Of a stretch of DNA of 64,000 nt, positions 1 through 11,700 are shown piece after piece (the first letter of the stretch is position 1; every line of letters starts with the position of its first letter). The notes under the pieces are model-generated. The model was not told where the DNA came from, made no database searches, and was given only the letters and a program-made list of their open reading frames with translations. A program made the translations under genes and the position numbers. Source of the stretch: Synaphobranchus kaupii (lineage: Eukaryota; Chordata; Actinopteri; Anguilliformes; Synaphobranchidae); contig CM056380.1 of NCBI GenBank assembly GCA_029718625.1, forward strand, positions 106,836,105-106,900,104, in the 5' to 3' direction.

Positions 1-44
1 AAGGCAGCGGGTTCCCAAGTCTAGGGTTAGCAAACTTGGGCCTT

Positions 45-181
45 GGATCTGCTTATGTTGAGATGGGAATTGTGGTGCAATTCACACTGTGGATCTGCTT
101 GTGTTGAGACGGGAATTGTGGTGCGATCCGCACTGTGGATCTGCTTGTGTTGAGTTGGAATTCTGGTGCGATCCACACCGT
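45..181. repeat. 46-bp tandem repeat, three copies
   Basis: The unit starts ggatctgcttgtgttgag at 45, 91 and 137, with a few substitutions between copies. Confidence 0.9.
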
Positions 182-530
182 GAGCAGCCCAATGGCCTAA
201 TATTCTCATCTCATTAACGGTTTCTTAAAGAGCAGTGTTTTTAATGTGATCTGTCGTAAGGTCTCCAGCCGGCACTTGTTTGGTTATTAACTTACAATGC
301 GAGGGCGACGCTAAGGGTCACTCCCCCCGCCCCCAGTCTGTCAGCAGGATTGTTGAGTTTCCGAGTCTGACATTGTTGACGGCCGCCTCGATCCGACGCC
401 CGTGGCGTGCAGAGTGCAGACTGGAATCCGAACTGACACGCGGCCATAAAAACATATGTTTACTTTTGCTGTTATTTTTACCCGGCCCCTAATTGGATTT
501 TCACGTCTAAGACAAGCTGACACTTGCTTG

Positions 531-538
531 GGTGTGTG

Positions 539-586
<48 letters not shown>

Positions 587-604
587 TGTGTGAGAGAGAG
601 AGGC

Positions 605-664
<60 letters not shown>

Positions 665-682
665 TGCGTGTGTGAGAGAGGC

Positions 683-724
<42 letters not shown>
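531..724. repeat. compound (GT)n / (GTGC)n microsatellite
   Basis: Alternating GT and GTGC runs are separated by two gtgagagag...gctttg spacers, suggesting duplication of a block. The apparent His-Thr or Cys-Val ORFs across it are artefacts of the repeat. Confidence 0.95.
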
Positions 725-2050
725 GGAGTGAGTGAGAGAGACGCACACAACAGTTCTGTGGTGTGACATCACAGCTGACTGGCAGAGTGTGGGTGGGGCT
801 TAGCAGACCTTGCTTCATATTGGAATGAGGCATATGGGTTTACAATGTAATTAATTCAAAACGGGTTGAATTAAAGCATACCTCTGGAAAGTTGTCTTTA
901 AAAAAAAATTATTTCTATCCTGAATTTCATCATGGACCTAACATGTAGGTCACATTAGAGTGGAACTTTTTCTAGAGTGGATTTTAAAGCTTATAAGTAC
1001 TAGTGCAGTGCCCGTTCAAAACGTGGCCCCCGGTATTGCTGCTTGCAGCTTTCTCGAGAACCGCTCATCCAATCAACTTCACACTTGAGACGGTACTTCC
1101 TTGGGTCCAGACCAATACACCTAGCGAATTTCAACTTCATACAGTGCCGGGCTATCGAGCAAATCGGAATACAGGCACACAGACAGCAGACACACAGACA
1201 GGATTTCTGCCTTTATAGTTAGATTTGTAGTAATTTCACATAAAATAGAATTTTTTTAACCATGAATCCCAGTGGCATTGATTGGATGGAAGTACCCGTA
1301 GATAAAGATTTACTTGTAGAAAAAAGTCCTTAAGTTGTTGAGTAAGGAAAAGCCAGAGCATATAACAGAACTGATCCAAATACATAATTTAAATAATTTA
1401 ACTCTTTGGATGCCAATATAATTTGAAAACACTCCTGAAGATAATAATAATGTTCAATAAAAAGCATGTTACATGCCAAAGGAAAGAAAGACACAACGTT
1501 GTATGAAATAATTGTTTGAGTATAAGTGAAAATAGATGTTTCTTTTAACCTTGTCAGTACTCTGTAGAAATTTCACTGGTATCTAAAAGTGTTTTAAATA
1601 AAGTATTTGACCCAGGCCTAGTGTGTTCCAAGCAGAGTGTGGCGATTGTAAGTGGGCGGAGTTGCTGGCCCTACCCTGAGGTGAAAAATTTTAGTATTAC
1701 ATATTTAATATTTTCTGAAAAATGAATATTGAAGAATCATGCCCATGTTTAGCAAAACAGTGATCTTGAGAGCTAATCGGCAAGCTAGATATTTATAGGA
1801 CATGTAAGAAAGTGACAGCATGAATTAAGTATTCAATTAATTATCATTAATTAATTAATTATTCAATCTGGCAAAGTACCGTCTCAAACGAAGTTACCTA
1901 TGACCATGGACCTATGACACAAATTGACATAAAAACCATGTCATAAATATATATATAGATATATATATATATATATATATAGAATGGTTCAAGTGTAATT
2001 TGCGAAGATCTTTTTCACAAAATCAACTTATTGTCGCATTTGCGTTTTTA

Positions 2051-2550
2051 NNNNNNNNNNNNNNNNNNNNNNNNNNNNNNNNNNNNNNNNNNNNNNNNNN
2101 NNNNNNNNNNNNNNNNNNNNNNNNNNNNNNNNNNNNNNNNNNNNNNNNNNNNNNNNNNNNNNNNNNNNNNNNNNNNNNNNNNNNNNNNNNNNNNNNNNNN
2201 NNNNNNNNNNNNNNNNNNNNNNNNNNNNNNNNNNNNNNNNNNNNNNNNNNNNNNNNNNNNNNNNNNNNNNNNNNNNNNNNNNNNNNNNNNNNNNNNNNNN
2301 NNNNNNNNNNNNNNNNNNNNNNNNNNNNNNNNNNNNNNNNNNNNNNNNNNNNNNNNNNNNNNNNNNNNNNNNNNNNNNNNNNNNNNNNNNNNNNNNNNNN
2401 NNNNNNNNNNNNNNNNNNNNNNNNNNNNNNNNNNNNNNNNNNNNNNNNNNNNNNNNNNNNNNNNNNNNNNNNNNNNNNNNNNNNNNNNNNNNNNNNNNNN
2501 NNNNNNNNNNNNNNNNNNNNNNNNNNNNNNNNNNNNNNNNNNNNNNNNNN
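2051..2550. other. assembly gap, exactly 500 N
   Basis: Run of N whose round size suggests a placeholder. The true content and length are unknown. Confidence 0.98.
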
Positions 2551-2648
2551 TGCGTTATCAGAATTTTGACCAGACTGTATGGGCATTATTAAAAATGTAC
2601 TTTTAAAAATATGACAAGTCAGCCTTTGAGCCAAATAGCTCACCTTTG

Positions 2649-2767
2649 CACAGTAAAATGTCCAGTGCTAATTAAACTCTAGCAGTGTACATATGAGCCT
2701 AATCTGGCCAGAGTAGGCTCATATGTACACTGCTAGAGTTGAATTAACACCGTTACATTTTACTGTG
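2649..2767. repeat. near-perfect foldback (hairpin) element
   Basis: Arms such as actctagcagtgtacatatg and its reverse complement flank a loop of about 14 bases, and the outer ends are cacagtaaaatg and cattttactgtg. Probably a small MITE; no clear target duplication seen. Confidence 0.85.
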
Positions 2768-2804
2768 AATTTACTGTGTGACGAGGTTATGAGCAAATCC
2801 TTTA

Positions 2805-2960
2805 CATCACATTACATAGCTGGCATTTGGCAGACGCTCTTATCCAGAGCGAGAAGACGAAGAGTATAAATCAGGGTGAAGAGCAGCAGCAGCCCTAACG
2901 CTATTCACATAAGCGGGAGCTAAATGGTGAGAGGCAATGCATGACAGAATGTGTAGACCC
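2805..2960 (-). repeat. dispersed fish repeat (SINE or MITE tail type)
   Basis: The core ggcatttggcagacgctctt is the reverse complement of the 3' domain of the SINEs at 43301 and 14444. Only this domain is recognised. Confidence 0.6.
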
Positions 2961-3231
2961 AGTGATCATAACTATGCTTACGAGCACTAAGCCCCATAAA
3001 ATCACTTTCCCATCTGATCATGGGTTTTATTTTTTATAAAGCTCTGATTAGCTTGTTATTCACTGTTTGTTATAATAGACGTCGTATTGCCCGTTTGATT
3101 CACACGAATGTGAAAACCCAGGATCCACTGTAAACTAGTGAAGCATTTTAAGGGACAGCACAATCCCTTTTGATTCCCATTCAAAGCAGGACACTGCTGT
3201 GTATGAGGTTGGCGCTCGGTCTCTGTCTCAG

Positions 3232-3418
3232 GTGGTGAGCCTGGTTCTGGAGAGGGAGGCCGTGTCAGTGCCCGAATCGGTCAGCGGGGGGGGGGAGAGG
3301 CAGGTAGGCCCCTCCAGCCAGAGAGCCTCCCCAGTCAGGACGGGCAACCATCCCTCCGCCGTCGCCAGGGAGACGCCCTTGTCCGTCAAGGCCAGGGACT
3401 ACAGCTTTGTGTCAGACG
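3232..3418 (+). CDS. ptpn20: exon 1 in window: end of a PDZ plus linker
   Basis: Acceptor tctgtctcag precedes it and donor gtaagac follows. It starts in phase 0 and ends after the first base of a codon. It begins VVSLVLERE, the last beta strand of a PDZ domain whose earlier part must be in an upstream exon outside the window. The remainder is a Ser/Arg-rich linker ending YSFVSD, as in the FRMPD2 inter-PDZ linker. Confidence 0.85.
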
Positions 3419-5700
3419 GTAAGACGAGACGTCTCCGTTGAATGACAGCGGTATTGTCACCGGCCTGTCACGGGAGTGCCATGCAAACCTTGCACACTGT
3501 GTAATACCATTAATTAATTACTCTGCAAACAAAATGCACATTGCGTAATATCTGACTGATAATTGTGTAAGAAGTGTACAGTGTTTTCCCTACTTTTACC
3601 AATTTTGAGACAAATCTAATCATTTTTGTTTATTTTAAATTGGTGGGGTTTTTTTGCATGAAAAATCACGTTTATACTTAAATCTCTCAGAATAATAGTG
3701 TGAAAGTAAAACTGCAAATATCTAACCATTTATCATAAAAAATTATATTGTAATTATTATTACAGCAATAATTGGATGGGAAACAGATCAATAGAACACT
3801 GGTATCTTGTTATTGGTGTGCTTTTATCATGTTATCATATTTACCAGATCGATTTTCCAACTGGAATGGACTTTACTTTAACTTGATTATGCCAACAGTA
3901 TTTCCCCAAGGAGTCAGTAAAGTCAGAAAGTAGGTGGGTGAGCTGTACAGGTGACCTCTGACCTCTGTCTTTGTGTAGAGAACACACAGGAAGTGACTTT
4001 GAAAAAGAACCTGAGCGGCCTGGGATTCAGCTTCCTGATCTCGGAGCTGGATTCCCGGGAGGACTCTGGGAATGTGGTCCGGATAAAGAAGTTATTCCCA
4101 GGTCAGCCGGCGGTGGAGAGCGGACTCATCCAGCAGGGTGACATCATCCTGGCCGTCAACGGCGTTCCGGTAAAGGGGCTGTCCTATCAGGTACAAACAG
4201 GGGTGTACAATGTGGGTTTCATTCCAATTTTCCATCTTAATTGTTTGCACTTTTCTTTCAGTGTGAGTCACCATAATCAATACATTTGGGAAGGTTTTAA
4301 GTAATAAAATTAGCAAAACAACTGCACTGTGACCAGAGGTGGAAATCCAGGGGACATAAAGTATAAGTCCTGCCATGTGTTTCTTCCACCCATAGACTGA
4401 GCCAGCTGATTTCACAAATTAGTTCTACCTCCTCGCTGAAGAATTATGTTAATTAGCAAATCCAGGTGATTGGAGCAAAATACTGGGGAGGACTTTTACT
4501 TTATGTCCCCTGGATTTCCACCTCTGACTGTGACTGAGAATGTCATCATTTAAATTAGAGAACTACTCAACTCGAAAACTACCCATCCTGAAACAAAGTC
4601 CCTCAGATAGCAAGCGAAAGTTCTGCACATCTCTGCCCTTAAAAGCATCTTCCAATGCAGGGGTGTCCAATCTTATCGGAATAGGGCCGATGTGCGTGCA
4701 GGTTTTTGTTTTAGCCCAGCACGAAGACACTTGAGTCAACTAATTAACTAATCATGGTCTTCAATCAAGACCTTGATAAGTAGAATCTGGTGTCTTATTG
4801 CTGGGCGAGAACAGAAACCTGCAGCCACGGCAGCCCTTCTGGGATAAGATAGGACAGCCCTGTTCTAACGTGTCAGCGCTACGGCCTTTAATCCGGGGAA
4901 AATTAGCTCTTGGCACTGCACAGCAGGTGTCTGTCATCCCCTGGAGCACGTGGAATTAAATGGAGGAACTCATTTAGGAGGTGAGTCAGGCCCGGCCTCC
5001 CGCGTGGACGTGGACGGCGGCCAGCTCCCATGATGCATTGCAGACGGCCCTATCGCTTGCTCCCCCCCCACAGAGAGTTCTGCACCTCTTGAGGGGCACC
5101 CCGGAAGCGGTCACCCTGTCGCTGTGTCGCCCCGCCCCAGGCACCCTGCCCGAATACGACGGTAATGCGGCGGTAAGATTCCACGAGTAAAAATATGTTT
5201 CAATAAACAAATAATCATACAAGGTTCACACACACACACACACACAGAACGAACAAATGCAAATTGCTTTCCCCCAATTCATTCTGCCATGCAAAGCATA
5301 TGTATGTTTGCATATTTTATCCATGGTTATTGGATATTGTTTTCAAATAGCTTTATGTCCAAAAACTGTCACATTTTGATGTTATGTATCGTTAATACAT
5401 AACAATATTCCTATCCTACACATATTAATAATAGATCATCAGACACAGCTGTATGGCAGGGTCACTATTTCCTGTCTGTCTTAGACCCCCCTTCCTTCAC
5501 CCACTCGAGAGATCAGATCCAAGTCGATGGACCTGCAGCTGAGAGACGTGACCCCCGAGTTTAACCAGCTGCTGCTGCAGAAGGTCAAGAGGAACACCTG
5601 GATACAGGTGAGTGACTCTGAGGGCCGGGAGGGGCCCCGGGGCCCCCAGGTGATGCAGGACAGCCCGGAGCCAGAGCCAGAGCCGGAGCCAGAGCCGGAG

Positions 5701-5761
<61 letters not shown>

Positions 5762-8700
5762 CAGCGGTCACCCACTTCCCGTGCGCTAACATCAGCAGTG
5801 ACCCCGGTGACCAGGAAATGGTGTCCACCGCCGAAAATGAGCTCTCCGTGGCAACAGTCCCCGCCCTGGAGGAGGAGCTAAGCGATGCTAGCGCGGCCAA
5901 CACCAATCACGCTGCTACACCTGAAAGGTAACGCCCCTCATTCTTTCCCTCAGAGGCCTGCAGTAAATGTTATGGCCTTAACTGGAGAAAATGCATTGTG
6001 TCCTTCATATATAGTAAGCACCATAATTCATTGGACAGCGACACATTTTTTGTTATTTTGGTTCTGTACTCGAGCACTTTGAAAGGATACAACGACAATG
6101 AGGTTGAAGTGCAGACTGTCATCTTTGGATGGATAACTTGAAGGGTTTCTTCTCCTGACTTATTTTTCCATAGGAATAGGAAAATGTCTCAGGAGAAATA
6201 GGAAAATCAGTCAGGAAAAACAACCCTTAAAGTGATCCATCCACATCTACTACATATCTGGCAGCAGAGTGATGGTTTAAGGCTTGTTTGATACATCAGA
6301 CCTTTGATGACTTACAGCCATTTCGCCAACCATGTATTCCATACTGTTCCAGCATAATTTACAGCTAAATCTAACCACTCCACAGATTTCATGTTAGCAA
6401 ACTATAGTGTTGGAAAGTCAGTTAGGACATCTACTTTGTGCAGGACACAAGTAATTTTTCCAACAATTGTTTACAGACAGATTACTTCACTTTTAATTCA
6501 CTATATCACAATTCCAGTGGGTCAGAAGTTTACATACACTAAGTTGACTGTGTCTTTAAACAGCTTGGAAAAATTCCAGAAAATTATGTCATGGCTTTAG
6601 AAACTTCTGATAGGCTAATTGACATTATTTGAGTCAACTGGAGGTGTACCTTTGGATGTATTTTAAGGCCTACCTTCAAACTCAGTGCCTCTGCTTGACA
6701 TCATGGGAAAATCAAAAGAAATCAGCCAAGACCTCAGAAAGAAAATTGTGGACCTCCACAAGTCTGGTTCATCTTTGGGAGCAATTTCCAAATGCCTGAA
6801 GATACCACGTTCGTCTGTACAAACAATAGTACACAAGTATAAACACAATGGGACCACGCAGCCATCATACCGCTGAGGAAGGAAATGCGTTCTGTCTTTT
6901 AGAGATGAATGCACTTTGGTGCGAAAAGTGCAAATCAATCCCAGAACAACAGCAAAGGACCTTGTGAAGATGCTGGAGGGAACCGGTACATGACCATCGT
7001 TATGTTTGGAGGAAAAAGGGTGAGGCTTGCAAGCCGAAGAACACCATCCCAATCGTGAAGCACGGGGGTGGCAGCATCATGTTGTGGGGGTGCTTTGCTG
7101 CAGGAGGGACTGGTGCAATTCATAAAATAGATGGCATCATGAGGAAGGAAAATTATGTGGATATATTGAAGCAACATCTCAAGACATCAGCCAGGAAGTT
7201 AAAGCTTGGTCGCAAATGGCTCTTCCGAATGGACAATGACCCAAAGCATACTTCCAAAGTTGTGGCAAAATGGCTTAAGGACAACTAAGTCAAGGTATTG
7301 GAGTGGCCAGCACAAAGTCCTGACCTCAATCCAATCGAAAATTTGTGAGCAGAACTGAAAAAGCGTGCGCGAGCAAGGAGGCCTACAAACCTGAGTCAGT
7401 TACACCAGTTCTGTCAGGAGGAATGGGCCAAAATTCAAGCAACTTATTGTGAGAAGCTTGTGGAAGGCTACCCGAAACGTTTGACCCAAGTTAAACAATT
7501 TAACGGCAATGCTACCAAATACTAACAGAGTGCATGTAAACTTCTGACCCACGGGGAATGTGATGAAAGAAATAAAAGCTGAAATAAATAATTTTCTCTA
7601 CTACTATTCTAACATTTTGCATTCACTTAAAATAGTTGTGATCCTAACTGACCTAAGACAGGGAATATTTACTAGGATTAAATGTCAGGAATTGTGAAAA
7701 AAACTGAGTTTAAATGGATTTGGCTATGGTGTATGTAAACCCTCGACTTCAACTGTATGAAGGTCAAATATTCATCTTGGAAAAACAAAACTAATAGACT
7801 AAAAGACAAATAAAAATCAAGATCAGTAGACTTGTGTACAGTATTGATGATTATTGGAAAGTAGAAAGCTCTGGATGTTGTACAACAAGGATCACTACTG
7901 GACAGTGTAAGCGGTGGATATTTTACAGTATTGATGGTTATTGGACAGTGTAAGCAGTGGATATTTTACAGTATTGATGGTTATTGGACAGTGTAAGCGG
8001 TGGATATTTTACAGTATTGATGGTTATTGGACAGTGTAAGCGCTGGATATCTTACAGTATTGATGGTTATTGGACAGTGTAAGTGGTGGCTATCTTACAG
8101 TATTGATGGTTATTGGACAGTGTAAGCGGTGGATATTTTACAGTATTGATGGTTATTGGATAGTGTAAGCAGTGGATATTTTACAGTATTGATGGTTATT
8201 GGACAGTGTAAGCGCTGGATATTTTACAGTATTGATGGTTATTGGACAGTGTAAGCGCTGGATATTTTACAGTATTGATGGTTATTGGACAGTGTAAGCA
8301 GTGGATATCTTACAGTATTGATCGTTATTGGACAGTGTAAGCGGTGGATATTTTACAGTATTGATGGTTATTGGACAGTGTAAGCGGTGGATATTTTACA
8401 GTATTGATGGTTATTGGACAGTGTAAGCGGTGGATATTTTACAGTATTGATGGTTATTGGACAGTGTAAGTGGTGGATATTTTACAGTATTGATGGTTAT
8501 TGGACAGTGTAAGCAGTGGATATTTTACAGTATTGATGGTTATTGGACAGTGTAAGCAGTGGATATCTTACAGTATTGATCCTTATTGGACAGTGTAAGC
8601 GGTGGATATTTTACAGTATTGATGGTTATTGGACAGTGTAAGCGCTGGATATTTTACAGTATTGATGGTTATTGGACAGTGTAAGCGGTGGATATTTTAC

Positions 8701-11700
8701 AGTATTGATGGTTATTGGACAGTGTAAGCAGTGGATATCTTACAGTATTGATCGTTATTGGACAGTGTAAGCGGTGGATATTTTACAGTATTGATGGTTA
8801 TTGGACAGTGTAAGCGCTGGATATTTTACAGTATTGATGGTTATTGGACAGTGTAAGCGGTGGATATTTTACAGTATTGATGGTTATTGGACAGTGTAAG
8901 CAGTGGATATCTTACAGTATTGATCGTTATTGGACAGTGTAAGCGGTGGATATTTTACAGTATTGATGGTTATTGGACAGTGTAAGTGGTGGATATTTTA
9001 CAGTATTGATGGTTATTGGACAGTGTAAGCAGTGGATATTTTACAGTATTGATGGTTATTGGACAGTGTAAGCAGTGGATATTTTACAGTATTGATGGTT
9101 ATTGGACAGTGTAAGCGTGGATATTTTACAGTATAGATGGTTATTGGACAGTGTAAGCAGTGGATATTTTACAGTATTGATGGTTATTGGACAGTGTAAG
9201 CAGTGGATATTTTACAGTATTGATGGTTATTGGACAGTGTAAGCAGTGGATATTTTACAGTATTGATGGTTATTGGACAGTGTAAGCGGTGGATATTTTA
9301 CAGTATTGATGGTTATTGGACAGTGTAAGCGGTGGATATTTTACAGTATTGATGGTTATTAGACAGTGTAAGCGGTGGATATCTTACAGTATTGATGGTT
9401 ATTGGACAGTGTAAGCAGTGGATATTTTACAGTATTGATGGTTATTGGACAGTGTAAGCGGTGGATGTTTTACAGTATTGATGGTTATTGGACAGTGTAA
9501 GTGGTGGATATCTTACAGTATTGATGGTTATTGGACAGTGTAAGCGGTGGATATTTTACAGCATTGATGGTTATTGGACAGTGTAAGCGGTGGATATTTT
9601 ACAGTATTGATGGTTATTGGACAGTGTAAGCAGTGGATATTTTATAGTATTGATGGTTATTGGACAGTGTAAGCAGTGGATATTTTACAGTATTGATGGT
9701 TATTGGACAGTGTAAGCGGTGGATATTTTACAGTATTGATGGTTATTGGACAGTGTAAGCAGTGGATATCTTACAGTATTGATCGTTATTGGACAGTGTA
9801 AGCGGTGGATATTTTACAGTATTGATGGTTATTGGACAGTGTAAGTGGTGGATATTTTACAGTATTGATGGTTATTGGACAGTGTAAGTGGTGGATATTT
9901 TACAGTATTGATGGTTATTGGACAGTGTAAGCAGTGGATATTTTACAGTATTGATGGTTATTGGACAGTGTAAGCGGTGGATATTTTACAGTATAGATGG
10001 TTATTGGACAGTGTAAGCAGTGGATATTTTACAGTATTGATGGTTATTGGACAGTGTAAGCAGTGGATATTTTACAGTATTGATGGTTATTGGACAGTGT
10101 AAGCGGTGGATGTTTTACAGTATTGATGGTTATTGGACAGTGTAAGTGGTGGATATCTTACAGTATTGATGGTTATTGGACAGTGTAAGCGGTGGATATT
10201 TTACAGCATTGATGGTTATTGGACAGTGTAAGCGGTGGATATTTTACAGTATTGATGGTTATTGGACAGTGTAAGCAGTGGATATTTTACAGTATTGATG
10301 GTTATTGGACAGTGTAAGCAGTGGATATTTTATAGTATTGATGGTTATTGGACAGTGTAAGCAGTGGATATTTTACAGTATTGATGGTTATTGGACAGTG
10401 TAAGCGGTGGATATTTTACAGTATTGATGGTTATTGGACAGTGTAAGCAGTGGATATCTTACAGTATTGATGGTTATTGGACAGTGTAAGCAGTGGATAT
10501 TTTACAGTATTGATGGCTATTGGACAGTGTAAGCGGTGGATATTTTACAGTATTGATGGCTATTGGACAGTGTAAGCGGTGGATATTTTACAGTATTGAT
10601 GGTTATTGGACAGTGTAAGCGGTGGATATCTTACAGTATTGATGGTTATTGGACAGTGTAAGTGGTGGATATCTTACAGTATTGATGGTTATTGGACAGT
10701 GTAAGCGGTGGATATCTTACAGTATTGATGGTTATTGGACAGTGTAAGCGGCGGATATCTTACAGTATTGATGGTTATTGGACAGTGTAAGCGGTGGATA
10801 TTTTACAGTATTGATGGTTATTGGACAGTGTAAGCGGTGGATATTTTACAGTATTGATGGTTATTGGACAGTGTAAGCAGTGGATATTTTACAGTATTGA
10901 TGGTTATTGGACAGTGTAAGTGATTTTACAGTATTGATGGTTATTGGACAGTGTAAGCAGTGGATATTTTACAGTATTGATGGTTATTGGACAGTGTAAG
11001 TGATTTTACAGTATTGATGGTTATTGGACAGTGTAAGCAGTGGATATTTTATAGTATTGATGGTTATTGGACAGTGTAAGCAGTGGATATTTTACAGTAT
11101 TGATGGTTATTGGACAGTGTAAGCGGTGGATATTTTACAGTATTGATGGTTATTGGACAGTGTAAGCAGTGGATATCTTACAGTATTGATGGTTATTGGA
11201 CAGTGTAAGCAGTGGATATTTTACAGTATTGATGGCTATTGGACAGTGTAAGCGGTGGATATTTTACAGTATTGATGGCTATTGGACAGTGTAAGCGGTG
11301 GATATTTTACAGTATTGATGGTTATTGGACAGTGTAAGCGGTGGATATCTTACAGTATTGATGGTTATTGGACAGTGTAAGTGGTGGATATCTTACAGTA
11401 TTGATGGTTATTGGACAGTGTAAGCGGTGGATATCTTACAGTATTGATGGTTATTGGACAGTGTAAGCGGCGGATATCTTACAGTATTGATGGTTATTGG
11501 ACAGTGTAAGCGGTGGATATTTTACAGTATTGATGGTTATTGGACAGTGTAAGCGGTGGATATTTTACAGTATTGATGGTTATTGGACAGTGTAAGCAGT
11601 GGATATTTTACAGTATTGATGGTTATTGGACAGTGTAAGTGATTTTACAGTATTGATGGTTATTGGACAGTGTAAGCAGTGGATATTTTACAGTATTGAT

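Larger units (their letters stand above)
1..3231. other. upstream part of the gene's intron or flank; repeats only
   Basis: No exon of the gene is recognisable here. The contents are minisatellite, (GT)n/(GTGC)n tracts, a foldback, a dispersed fish repeat and a 500-N gap. The preceding exon of the partly seen PDZ is either left of the window or inside the gap at 2051-2550. Confidence 0.5.

Noticed and set aside
341..833. Long His-Thr and Cys-Val ORFs on both strands
   Set aside because: They are translations of the (GT)n/(GTGC)n microsatellite, with no protein-like flanks.
2000..2643. ORFs across the first N gap, and 39161-39808 across the second
   Set aside because: Mostly unknown bases; open only because N cannot encode a stop.
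5609..5614. Donor gtgagt inside exon 4 as the true exon end
   Set aside because: The resulting phase does not fit exon 5, and the following sequence stays open with a protein-like composition. It may still serve as an alternative site.
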